From: Dehalococcoidales bacterium
Lineage (GTDB): Bacteria > Chloroflexota > Dehalococcoidia > Dehalococcoidales > RBG-16-60-22
DNA: 23,604 nucleotides
Reading direction: 5' to 3'
Assembly: GCA_030603605.1 (NCBI GenBank)
Contig: JAUVXN010000007.1
Location: 1 to 23,604, forward strand
Made by a program: the position numbers and the translations under genes. Position 1 is the stretch's first letter. Every line of letters starts with the position of its first letter. This document shows, piece after piece, positions 6,836 through 14,003 of this stretch. The notes beneath the pieces were generated by a model, which worked only from the letters and a program-made list of their open reading frames with translations, did no database searches and was not told where the DNA came from.

Positions 6836-8095
6836 CTATTTACCAAACCATTCGAACTCTTCGTACTTAACCAGTGGCGCTTCTACCCAGTCGGATACAG
6901 GAGTAATTTTCCCACTCTGTATCTGAAAGATTCTTACCGATTTCGCCAGGCGGTTATCACCCGGGATGTACTTTACCGGGCCGTGAAGGCCGCCAACATC
7001 ATAGTCCAGCTTCTGTATGCCGTAGGTCTCAATAGCCCGCCATGATTCTACATCCCCTTTAGCCAGCACATCATAGCCGACATTTTCCACTGCTAACCTC
7101 AGAATCTCAGCCATAATCAGGCTCTGTGCCCATGTCGTGATGTAGTCCAGATTGCCCTCATCCTTGGGGTGTAACTTCTTGCAATATTCTACCGCTTTTG
7201 CCATACCGGGTACATCGTCGCCCCAGTTCACGGTGGGAAACACACCGTAGACACCCTCACAAATATCAGCCCCGGCGATGTCAACGAGCGCCTTGGTAAT
7301 GCCAGCATGACCCAAGCCGATGGGTATGCCGGGATACATACCCAGTTCGTAGGCGTTCTTGATAATGACGGCGGTAGGTGCCGGTGTGCTGGAGATGTAT
7401 AGAATATCGGGGTTTGATGACTTGATTCGGGTTAGAGAGTCAATCTCGGAGGTGGTGGTGGGGGTGTGTTCCTCAGCGGGGAGGAGAAGCTCAATGCCCA
7501 GCCTCTCGGCGGAAGCCCTGGCGGCATCCAGGGCACCGTAGCCGGTGGTGTTGTTGAGCAGGTGCAGTGCCATCTTGGGTTTCCCCGGCCCCTTCCAGAT
7601 GTTCTCCATGTAGTAGGCGGCGAAGGCAGCCCAGTCATCCCCGTAATCAGGCATCTGCCCATAAATATGTTGCGGTGGGCGGTGCAGTATGGGAGCATTG
7701 AAGCAGACTATGCCTGGAAACTCCGCCCGGTTGGCGATTTCCATTGATGCCGACATCATTTTAGATGAGGAAGTGGAGAATAGCAGGCAGCCGTCATCCA
7801 TGAATTTCTTGACATTGGTGACGACCTTGGCGGCATCATAGCCATTGTCCAGCCATACCACCTCAACCGGATATCCCCCAACTCCACCGAGTTCAGTGTT
7901 GATGTATTCAACGGCATCGAGATTGCCGTGCCCCATGGGACTTCCCTTTTCGGCGGCGGCCCCGGTTGACGGCGTGGTGATGCCTATCTTTAGTGTCTTT
8001 TCCTTAGGGGCACAGGCGCTGGCAAATGGCAGGGCTGCTACTATCAGTGCCAGACAAAAGACTCCAGCTATTATTAGTATTTTTTTGTGTTTCAT
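6836..8095 (-). CDS. Branched-chain-type ABC transporter substrate-binding lipoprotein
   Basis: This is a type I periplasmic-binding-fold receptor (LivJ/LivK superfamily), 419 residues, that captures ligand for the LivHM permease. The N-terminus MKHKK is followed by a hydrophobic segment and a lipobox ending ASAC with Cys28, so it is a membrane-anchored lipoprotein, as expected for a cell without a classical periplasm. The start of the mature domain, TLKIGITTPSTGAAAEKG, is typical for the family, as are DNGYDAAKVVTNVKKF and the PDILYISSTPAPTAVIIKNA hinge region. AAGGAGG lies seven bases before the ATG. The ligand is not predictable: related proteins bind amino acids, amides, urea, aromatic acids or short acids. 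The flanking CoA ligases favour a carboxylic acid, which is inference. Confidence 0.92.
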   Translation of the reverse strand: MKHKKILIIAGVFCLALIVAALPFASACAPKEKTLKIGITTPSTGAAAEKGSPMGHGNLDAVEYINTELGGVGGYPVEVVWLDNGYDAAKVVTNVKKFMDDGCLLFSTSSSKMMSASMEIANRAEFPGIVCFNAPILHRPPQHIYGQMPDYGDDWAAFAAYYMENIWKGPGKPKMALHLLNNTTGYGALDAARASAERLGIELLLPAEEHTPTTTSEIDSLTRIKSSNPDILYISSTPAPTAVIIKNAYELGMYPGIPIGLGHAGITKALVDIAGADICEGVYGVFPTVNWGDDVPGMAKAVEYCKKLHPKDEGNLDYITTWAQSLIMAEILRLAVENVGYDVLAKGDVESWRAIETYGIQKLDYDVGGLHGPVKYIPGDNRLAKSVRIFQIQSGKITPVSDWVEAPLVKYEEFEWFGK

Positions 8096-8171
8096 GTCAT
8101 ATCCTCCTTAATGGTTTAAGTCGTTTCTTAATTTCTGAACTGTTACATTTTAGGTGTCCCCCTTCTTCAGG

Positions 8172-9227
8172 CTAATATGAGAACGGCCACAGGCGATAGG
8201 CCGATTTAATCAGCGCCCAGCGGTGGGCGAGTCCTCTAGGCTCAAGTACCAGAAACAGAATAATTACCAGGCCGAATAGCATCGGGGTTACACCGGTGGC
8301 AAACCCGGCAGGTAGTGCAGTGACGGTTCTTTCCAGGAAAGGAACAAACTCCACGGTTAATACCTGCTGGAGAAGGCGGATGAAGGTCACTCCGAGAATG
8401 GGCCCCAGGGTGGTACCCAGACCACCGATAATTATCATCCCGATATACAGTATTGACTCGGTCAGGCTAAATTGCTCGGCATTCATAAAGCCAATCCAGT
8501 GGGCGAGGAGTGAGCCGGCTATTCCCGCCATGAAGCAGCCAATGAAGAAGGCGAGCAGCTTGTAGTAGAAGAGGTTAATGCCCATTACCTGGGCTGCCAG
8601 GTCATTATCCCTGACGGCAATGAAGGCTCTGCCTATCCTTGTCCTCGCCAGGTTCTTGGCAAAGAAGGTGCAGAGAGCAGCGATGGTCATGATAAGATAA
8701 AACTGGCTTGCCTCACTCTTGAAGACAAAACCACCGATGGAGGCGTAAGGCACCTTTATGCCAACAAAGCCGCCGGTTACCGCTGACCAGTGATTGATAA
8801 CCCAGATGATGATAAACTGGGCGGCAATGGTGGTAATTGCCAGATAAAAACCCTTGACCCGCACCGAGGGAATGCCAAAGATAAGCCCGATGAGCCCAGC
8901 GGTAAGCCCGGCACAGATTAACCCCACCAGAAAGGGGAGCTCCAGCCGGTTGGTTAGAATGGCTGCGGTATAGGCGCCCACAGCAATGAAGCCGGCATGG
9001 CCAATAGATAATTGCCCGCAGTATCCAGTCAGGAGGTTCAGCCCGGTGGCAGCGATAAGGGTGATGCCAATCAAGTTGGCTACGCCCAGCCAGTAGTTAC
9101 CCAGATACAACGGGGCAGCAAAGAGGAGAACCAGAAAGCCGATAAATAGTGCCCAGTGGGTTCTGGTTCGCAGAATAGCCATATCTTGAGCATAGGTATA
9201 ACTGCGGGTTCCACTCGGTAAATCCAT
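8172..9227 (-). CDS. livM: LivM-type branched-chain ABC transporter permease
   Basis: This integral membrane permease of 351 residues has at least eight hydrophobic segments. It shows the family signature GLNLLTGYCGQLSIGHAGF (about residues 63-81) and the cytoplasmic coupling block IGMIIIGGLGTTLGPILG (about 262-279). It pairs with LivH to form the translocation pore. It starts four bases after the livH stop codon, which implies co-translation. An N-terminal hydrophilic stretch of about 25 residues precedes the first helix; an internal ATG (Met16) is a possible alternative start. A 76-base gap with a strong ribosome binding site separates it from the downstream binding-protein gene. Confidence 0.93.
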   Translation of the reverse strand: MDLPSGTRSYTYAQDMAILRTRTHWALFIGFLVLLFAAPLYLGNYWLGVANLIGITLIAATGLNLLTGYCGQLSIGHAGFIAVGAYTAAILTNRLELPFLVGLICAGLTAGLIGLIFGIPSVRVKGFYLAITTIAAQFIIIWVINHWSAVTGGFVGIKVPYASIGGFVFKSEASQFYLIMTIAALCTFFAKNLARTRIGRAFIAVRDNDLAAQVMGINLFYYKLLAFFIGCFMAGIAGSLLAHWIGFMNAEQFSLTESILYIGMIIIGGLGTTLGPILGVTFIRLLQQVLTVEFVPFLERTVTALPAGFATGVTPMLFGLVIILFLVLEPRGLAHRWALIKSAYRLWPFSY

Positions 9228-9231
9228 TTGA

Positions 9232-10116
9232 CTATATCCTCTCTATACGGACTTCGCCAAACAGCCCGTAGGGTTTGATAAGCATGACAATGATGATGAT
9301 AACGAAGGGTATAATATCCTTAACTCCAGCCCAGAGAAGGGGAGTAAGATAGCCGCCACCGAGGTTCTCACAGAGCCCTATTATGGGCCCGGCGACAATA
9401 GCACCAACGAAGGAATTGAGCCCGCCGAGTATCACCACGGAAAAGGCTTTTAGTCCGGTTTCCACCAGACCATGGGTAATGCCACCAATGCTGGAAATCA
9501 GGATACCGCCGATAGCCGCCACTACGCAGGCGACCATCCATGACCGCGAGAAAATTCTGGTCACCGGAATACCGCAGGCTTGAACTGCCATCTGGTCATC
9601 AGCCGTTGCCCTCATGGCAATACCCATCTTATGGTATCGGAAGAACGCCGTTAAAAGTCCAAATACGACGAGGGAAATAGCGGCTACCCAGACATATTCC
9701 TGAGAAACTACCGCGGTGCCGATGCGAATGGGTTCAATCGGAAACAGACGTGGCAGGGCATCCACACTCCAGGGCCAGATGAAAGTTACCACTCCCTCAA
9801 TAAAGTAGGCAACCCCAAGTGTTACTGTAATCAGCGACAGGATAGGCTGGGCGATGAGAGGACGCAGGGCAAATCTCTCAATTATCCAGCCCAGAGCCAG
9901 GGCAAAAAGAATAACCAGAGGGAAACCAATCCAGAGGGGAAACTTGGCTTGAACCAGCGTCCCATAGGTGACCCAGGAAGAGATTAGTACCAGCTGACCG
10001 AGAGCCAGATTCGCTACGCTGCTGGATTTCCAGACCACGACAAAACCCAGAGCAATTAAGGCATAAACCATGCCAACTGCTAGTCCTGTAATCAACAACT
10101 GAAGTAACTCAGCCAC
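9232..10116 (-). CDS. livH: LivH-type branched-chain ABC transporter permease
   Basis: This is the partner permease of LivM (294 residues, mostly hydrophobic). Diagnostic blocks are GLAVGMVYALIALGFVVVW at the N-terminus, SVANLALGQLVLISSW, and the coupling region VVILGGLNSFVGAIVAGPIIG near residues 227-247. The start is GTG at 10116: an AAAGGAGG motif at 10128-10135, inside the end of the upstream ligase gene, lies 11 bases before it. An ATG at 10123 is out of frame. Six bases separate it from the acyl-CoA synthetase stop codon, so the ligase and permease are almost certainly one transcription unit. Confidence 0.93.
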   Translation of the reverse strand: MAELLQLLITGLAVGMVYALIALGFVVVWKSSSVANLALGQLVLISSWVTYGTLVQAKFPLWIGFPLVILFALALGWIIERFALRPLIAQPILSLITVTLGVAYFIEGVVTFIWPWSVDALPRLFPIEPIRIGTAVVSQEYVWVAAISLVVFGLLTAFFRYHKMGIAMRATADDQMAVQACGIPVTRIFSRSWMVACVVAAIGGILISSIGGITHGLVETGLKAFSVVILGGLNSFVGAIVAGPIIGLCENLGGGYLTPLLWAGVKDIIPFVIIIIVMLIKPYGLFGEVRIERI

Positions 10117-10122
10117 TTGCCA

Positions 10123-12027
10123 TCAAGCCTCCTTTCGTATATTCCTCACCTTGATGCTGGTGGTCACTACCCCCCTACGACCATCTCTATAAGTAACCGG
10201 GGCTTTAACCTTTATCTCCTTCCCATCTTTATATATTGCCTCGATTAAATCTTTGTAACGCTCCTCCATAAACTCCCGTCTTAGCTTTCTGGTTCGGGTA
10301 AGTTCAGCTTCATCGGCGTCAAACTCTTTATGCAGCAGGACAAATCTCCTGACTCTGGCAGGTTCGGGCAGATAGCCGTTCACCCGAACCAGGTCCTTCT
10401 GCACTAAATCAGCGACCTCTTTTTTCTGGGACAGGTCAACAAAGGTAGTGTAGGGGATATGGTTGCGTTCCGCCCACTTACCCGCCATGGCAAAATCTAT
10501 GTTCAATATAGCTGAGACGAAGTCTTTATCCTTACCTCCGATGACCATAGCATCTTTGATATATGGACTAAACCTCAGCCTGCCCTCAACATACTGGGGA
10601 GCGTATTTTATTCCGGAACGCAGCTGTCCCATATGCTCCAGTCGGTCGATGAATAGCAGGTGTCCATCCTCATCAATATTGACGGCATCACCGGTGTGGC
10701 ACCAGCCATCCACAAGGGTTTCTGCGGTTTTTTGGGAATCCTTGTGGTAGCCGTTAAACAGGCAATTGCTTCTAACCATGAGTTCTCCCTCATCGGTTAT
10801 CCTGACCTCGGTGCCAAGTGACGGTCGCCCCACGCTCTCAAATTTAATTTCTCCCTCACCATGAGAGGAGATGAGGCCAGCTTCGGTGCTACCGTAATTC
10901 TGTCTCAACTCAACACCTATGGCATGGATTAGCCGAAAGGTATCCAGGCTTAATACCGAGCTTCCGGTGACGGCAAACTTGACTTTACTCAATCCCAGCT
11001 GGTCTTTTAATGCTCTGAATAAAAGTATATAGGCAATCTGGTAAAGAGCTCGCCAGAACAGACTTGGTTTTTTGCCCTGGAAATTGAGGTCGGCAATTTT
11101 GTAGCCTACCGGCATGAAGAGGTTATAGATGAAGCGTTTCAGGGGATGGGCATCGAACATTTTTACCTGAATCTCACTGACCAGGCTTTCCCATTGCCGT
11201 GGTCCATATATTACGAAGTTGGGTCCAACTTCTCTGGTGTCCTGGGCTATGGTTTCGGGCTCCTCGGCAAAGTTCAGCCTTGCCCCGCTAAGCAGATGGG
11301 GAATGGTAGCGAAAAAGCTATCTCCCACCCAAGCCGCCGGGAAGTTAGAAATCAAATCATCGGTCTCATTTAATGGATAGCGGTCGATAAACGCCCGGGC
11401 GGTGTTTATCAGAGCCTGGTGAGTAAGCGTTGCTCCCTTGGGTAAGCCGGTAGTTCCTGAGGTATAGTAAATAAAGGCAGTGTCATTCCCCTTGCCCTTC
11501 TCCACATTCTGCTCAAACAAGTCAGGGTGCGTTTGCTCATATTCTCTGCCCAGTTTTATTACCTCAGGGAAAGCGATAAGTATAGGGTCATCGTAATTCC
11601 TCAGACCCTTGGGGTCCCAGTAAATGACCTTCTTTAGCGAAGGTAACTCGTCCTTGATTTCAAGGAACTTATCGGTTTGCTCCTGGTCATTGACTATGGC
11701 AAATTTGGCGTCAGAATGCTCCGCGGTATATTTCACCTCAGATGGAATGGAGTCAACGAATATCCCGGTTACAATACCACCGGCGGCTTGAGTGGCAAAC
11801 TCCCCCCAGAACCATTCCGGCTCATTATCCCCGATAATGCAGACTACATCACCCGGTTCCAGCCCGAGGCTTATCAGTCCCAATGAAAAGTATTTTACCT
11901 TTTCGTAGTATTCTGCCCAGCTATACCTCTTCCAAATGCCAAAGTTTTTCATGCACATGGCTATCCGCTGGCTCCACTTTTCATGGTTGCGCCTGATAAG
12001 TTTTGGAATTGTATCCCATCTTTCCAT
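10123..12027 (-). CDS. Long-chain-type acyl-CoA synthetase (AMP-forming)
   Basis: This is an ANL-superfamily ligase of the COG1022 type, 634 residues, that adenylates a carboxylic acid and transfers it to CoA in the cytoplasm or at the membrane. Motifs in order are the phosphate loop YTSGTTGLPKG (188-198), YGSTEAG (378-384), GWCHTGD (441-447) with the ribose-binding aspartate, and the hinge block DRLEHMGQLRSGIKYAP (461-477). The hinge differs from the common DRxKDxI form. The enzyme leads the transporter operon, so activation of imported acid (metabolic trapping) is a reasonable role. Substrate chain length or aromatic preference is not readable. No ribosome binding site is well placed before the ATG; instead a TATAAT lies four bases upstream, and a long structured region precedes it. 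Confidence 0.92.
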   Translation of the reverse strand: MERWDTIPKLIRRNHEKWSQRIAMCMKNFGIWKRYSWAEYYEKVKYFSLGLISLGLEPGDVVCIIGDNEPEWFWGEFATQAAGGIVTGIFVDSIPSEVKYTAEHSDAKFAIVNDQEQTDKFLEIKDELPSLKKVIYWDPKGLRNYDDPILIAFPEVIKLGREYEQTHPDLFEQNVEKGKGNDTAFIYYTSGTTGLPKGATLTHQALINTARAFIDRYPLNETDDLISNFPAAWVGDSFFATIPHLLSGARLNFAEEPETIAQDTREVGPNFVIYGPRQWESLVSEIQVKMFDAHPLKRFIYNLFMPVGYKIADLNFQGKKPSLFWRALYQIAYILLFRALKDQLGLSKVKFAVTGSSVLSLDTFRLIHAIGVELRQNYGSTEAGLISSHGEGEIKFESVGRPSLGTEVRITDEGELMVRSNCLFNGYHKDSQKTAETLVDGWCHTGDAVNIDEDGHLLFIDRLEHMGQLRSGIKYAPQYVEGRLRFSPYIKDAMVIGGKDKDFVSAILNIDFAMAGKWAERNHIPYTTFVDLSQKKEVADLVQKDLVRVNGYLPEPARVRRFVLLHKEFDADEAELTRTRKLRREFMEERYKDLIEAIYKDGKEIKVKAPVTYRDGRRGVVTTSIKVRNIRKEA

Positions 12028-12031
12028 CGTT

Positions 12032-12037
12032 ATTATA
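12032..12037 (-). promoter_or_regulatory. TATAAT box immediately upstream of the acyl-CoA synthetase start
   Basis: On the minus strand TATAAT is separated from the ATG at 12027 by only AACG. The overlapping TAATAT would place +1 almost exactly on the A of the ATG. No Shine-Dalgarno sequence is well positioned (AGGGG is 14 bases away). No convincing -35 box was found, so this may be a leaderless promoter or a chance AT-rich match. Confidence 0.3.
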
Positions 12038-12092
12038 TTAACCCCTGTTTTAATTCACTGCCCTCAAACATATTTGGCAAGTCTATTTCTTA

Positions 12093-12135
12093 TATAACAA
12101 AATACCTCCCGCTTGGGAGGTACTCTATAACAAAA
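12093..12135. repeat. 10-bp direct repeats flanking a perfect hairpin
   Basis: TATAACAAAA occurs at 12093-12102 and again at 12126-12135, bracketing the 20-base perfect palindromic hairpin at 12103-12122 with three extra bases on the right. The arrangement resembles a tiny insertion with target duplication, or two binding half-sites around a stem. Confidence 0.55.
12103..12122 (-). terminator. Intrinsic terminator or attenuator hairpin
   Basis: TACCTCCC, a four-base loop and GGGAGGTA form a perfect 8-bp stem. On the minus strand it is followed by TTTTGTTATA, a short U-rich tract. It could terminate the thioesterase operon, or serve as the expression platform of a leader upstream of the acyl-CoA synthetase gene. 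On the plus strand no U tract follows, so the minus orientation is preferred. Confidence 0.5.
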
Positions 12136-12156
12136 CACTCAGCTAAAAGTATTTAA

Positions 12157-12276
12157 TTAAGCTAGATATGCATATGACACCCCCCCCAAGCGCACCTCGG
12201 TGCGCACGGTAAATACGAAGGCATTTCTCTCCGCTCCGTGGGAGGCATTGAACATTTTTGTGCATATTAGCTTCAT
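12157..12276 (-). CDS. Possible 39-codon leader ORF
   Basis: An ATG at 12276 opens a 39-codon frame (beginning MKLICTKMFNASHGAERN) that ends with TAA at 12157-12159. It coincides almost exactly with the foldable segment. With the promoter at 12285-12314 the ATG would sit two bases from the predicted transcription start and so be leaderless, because no ribosome binding site is present. The peptide has no feature I recognise. It may be a real leader peptide, or an open frame that merely happens to lie in a structured RNA or repeat; I favour the latter slightly. Confidence 0.22.
   Translation of the reverse strand: MKLICTKMFNASHGAERNAFVFTVRTEVRLGGVSYAYLA
12159..12273 (-). ncRNA. Candidate structured leader RNA with terminal stem and three-way junction
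   Basis: Read on the minus strand, AAGCTAATATGCA (12273-12261) pairs with TGCATATCTAGCTT (12172-12159), a 13-bp terminal stem with one bulged C. Inside it, CCTCCC (12245-12240) can pair with GGGGGG (12187-12182). That stem encloses two arms. The first is ACGG (12239-12236) with CCGT (12209-12206), topped by AAATGC-CTTC-GTATTT (12226-12211). The second is GCGCAC-CGAG-GTGCGC (12205-12190). The arms abut with no unpaired base between CCGT and GCGCAC. A hairpin with a U tract follows 37 bases downstream. The pairing is seen directly in the sequence; that it is transcribed and regulatory is inference. It matches no riboswitch family I can recall. A palindromic repeat element is the main alternative. 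Confidence 0.35.
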
Positions 12277-12284
12277 GATGGAAT

Positions 12285-12314
12285 AGTCTAACATAATAAA
12301 AATCGGCTTGTCAA
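12285..12314 (-). promoter_or_regulatory. Putative promoter for the leader upstream of the acyl-CoA synthetase
   Basis: On the minus strand TTGACA (12314-12309) is followed by an 18-base spacer and TAGACT (12290-12285, 4 of 6 matches to TATAAT). Transcription would begin near 12278, directly at the edge of the foldable segment and about 250 bases before the ligase ATG. Confidence 0.45.
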
Positions 12315-12357
12315 TAGCTGGAGTAAGGAGCTCTAATCGGTCATGGTTAAAATCAAT

Positions 12358-12777
12358 TTACCTAACTGGTATCGTTGTCCCGGTAGCCTTGGCGATGAGT
12401 TTTCCGTCCTGATTGGTCACCGTAACCTCGGCGATGCTGACCCGCTTGCCGCTTTTCACCAGCCGGCCTTCGGCAATGAGCTCATCACCTACCCTGGCGG
12501 CGGCGATAAAATGGGTGTTGAACTGGGTAGCTACGCTGGGATGGTCAACAGAGTTAACGGCATAGCCAAAGGCTTCGTCGGCCACTGACATAATGATGCC
12601 CCCGAAAACCAGACCATTATAATTTTCGTATTCAGGAGTTAATTTCATCGCCACTTTGGCATAGCCGGGGGAAAGCTCCAGCAGCCGCATTTTCAGGAAA
12701 GAGGCGATGGGCTCTCCCTCGGCTCTGGCTCTCAGTTCTGCCAGAGCTTCAGTTGTTTCTTTATCCTGTCCTGACAT
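12358..12777 (-). CDS. PaaI-type hotdog-fold thioesterase
   Basis: This is an acyl-CoA thioesterase of the hotdog superfamily (139 residues from the chosen start) that hydrolyses CoA thioesters to free acid and CoA in the cytoplasm. The central helix block reads NYNGLVFGGIIMSVADEAF. It matches the PaaI pattern with the catalytic aspartate or glutamate in ADEA, but the usual HGG is FGG here. Core strands follow with FNTHFIAAARVGDELIAEGRL. The ATG at 12777 is preferred because GGAGG sits eight bases upstream; GTG at 12801 and ATG at 12792 lie earlier in frame but have poorer sites. It is the last gene of the ior-aminotransferase operon, 38 bases after the aminotransferase stop. In that context it may release aryl- or acyl-acids from the oxidoreductase product. 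Confidence 0.82.
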   Translation of the reverse strand: MSGQDKETTEALAELRARAEGEPIASFLKMRLLELSPGYAKVAMKLTPEYENYNGLVFGGIIMSVADEAFGYAVNSVDHPSVATQFNTHFIAAARVGDELIAEGRLVKSGKRVSIAEVTVTNQDGKLIAKATGTTIPVR

Positions 12778-12815
12778 CTTGAATTCCTCCATTTCGGTCA
12801 CCTTTTGGGAAGAGA

Positions 12816-14003
12816 CTAACCTGGCCCGAATTTTTGGGCAGCCTTTTTAAAACCGGCTACAGAACCTTCCAGTGTCCGGTCATCAACACAGTAGGCTATC
12901 CGAAAATATCCCGCTGCCCCGAAGCCACGACCGGGTACAGTCAGTACCTTCAACTGTTGTAGCTCCCTAACGAAAGCAACGTCATCTTCCAGTGGAGATT
13001 TGGGGAACATGTAGAAAGCCCCTTGTGGCTTAACTACCGAATAGCCCACATTGGTAAGGTGATTATACAAAAAGTCCCTCTTTCTCTGATACTCGGCTAC
13101 AGAGACGGTAATTGACTGCAGGTGGCACACTAAACGTTGCATCAGCGCCGGGGCATTGACATATCCCAGTATTCGGTTGCAGAAGATGAACCCATCTATC
13201 AGTTCATCTCGCTGACTACAGTCAGGGTGTATGGCGATATAGCCAATACGCTCACCGGGCAGTGCCAAATCCTTGGAGTGAGAGGTAGCAATGATACTTT
13301 GTCGGTGATGTTGCAATGGTGAAGGATATTTTAATCCATCGTAGATAATCTTGCGGTAGGCCTCGTCGCTGATGAGAAAAATCTGCGTCCCGTATTGTGA
13401 TTCTCTGTTGTGTAGTATCTCTCCCAGCCGATGTAAAAGGTCTGCTCTATAGACAACGCCGGTAGGGTTGTTGGGTGAATTTATGATTACCGCCCTGGTT
13501 TTAGCGCCAATGTTAGCTTCAAGAATATCGAGTTTGGGCATGAACTGCTCATCCGTTGGCAGAATCCTGGGCACCCCGCCATGGTTGTCGACATAGTTGA
13601 GGTACTCAACAAAGTAGGGAGCGAATATAATGACCTCATCCCCCTGATTGAGTATTGTCTTCAGCACTACGTTCAATGCTCCCGCCGCACCGCAGGTCAT
13701 GACAATATCATTCATGGTGAACTTGATACCTGTTTCCAGGGAGAGTTGTTCAGCCACCGCTGTCCTTGTCTCAGCATAACCGGCATTTGACATATATCTA
13801 TGCATTCCCGGCAGGGGATGCTCCGCCAGCTTCTTCAGTTCCTGGTGAAGCTCGGGGGGAGGTTCCATCACCGGGTTGCCCAGAGAAAGGTCAAAGATAT
13901 TCTCCTCACCATAGCGCTGCTTAAGGACAGCTCCCTCCTCAAACATCCTCCTTATCCACGAACCCTCCGCCATACTTTTCCGAACCTTCTCAGAGATGGG
14001 CAT
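12816..14003 (-). CDS. PLP-dependent class I aminotransferase
   Basis: This fold-type I aminotransferase has 395 residues from the ATG at 14003, and transfers an amino group from an amino acid to a 2-oxoacid. Key elements are SPNNPTG (176-182), Asp213 in ISDEAY, which contacts the pyridine nitrogen, the Schiff-base Lys244 in SHSKD, the phosphate-binding Arg252 in PGERIGY, and the carboxylate-binding arginine in YFRIAYC near the C-terminus. The reading frame stays open another 58 codons upstream, but that stretch overlaps iorB. The internal ATG has AAAGGA upstream, and MPISEKVRKS is a natural start for the family. It overlaps the iorB end by 14 bases. Next to iorAB, it probably makes the 2-oxoacid substrate (aromatic or other) from amino acids. 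Confidence 0.92.
   Translation of the reverse strand: MPISEKVRKSMAEGSWIRRMFEEGAVLKQRYGEENIFDLSLGNPVMEPPPELHQELKKLAEHPLPGMHRYMSNAGYAETRTAVAEQLSLETGIKFTMNDIVMTCGAAGALNVVLKTILNQGDEVIIFAPYFVEYLNYVDNHGGVPRILPTDEQFMPKLDILEANIGAKTRAVIINSPNNPTGVVYRADLLHRLGEILHNRESQYGTQIFLISDEAYRKIIYDGLKYPSPLQHHRQSIIATSHSKDLALPGERIGYIAIHPDCSQRDELIDGFIFCNRILGYVNAPALMQRLVCHLQSITVSVAEYQRKRDFLYNHLTNVGYSVVKPQGAFYMFPKSPLEDDVAFVRELQQLKVLTVPGRGFGAAGYFRIAYCVDDRTLEGSVAGFKKAAQKFGPG

Larger units (their letters stand above)
12028..12357 (-). other. 330-base intergenic region with candidate regulatory leader
   Basis: Read on the minus strand, this gap between the thioesterase and acyl-CoA synthetase genes holds four elements in order: a TTGACA-type promoter (12285-12314), a segment that can fold into a closed multi-stem structure (12159-12273), a GC-rich hairpin with a following U-rich tract (12103-12122), and a TATAAT box next to the ligase start. 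No tRNA or known riboswitch class was recognised. The parts are listed separately. Confidence 0.5.

Noticed and set aside
7359..7747. Plus-strand open frames opposite the substrate-binding protein gene
   Set aside because: They are antisense to a clearly conserved coding region and have no motif or start signal.
10117..10123. ATG at 10123 as the livH start
   Set aside because: It is out of frame with livH and reaches a stop within five codons; GTG at 10116 is in frame with a suitable ribosome binding site.
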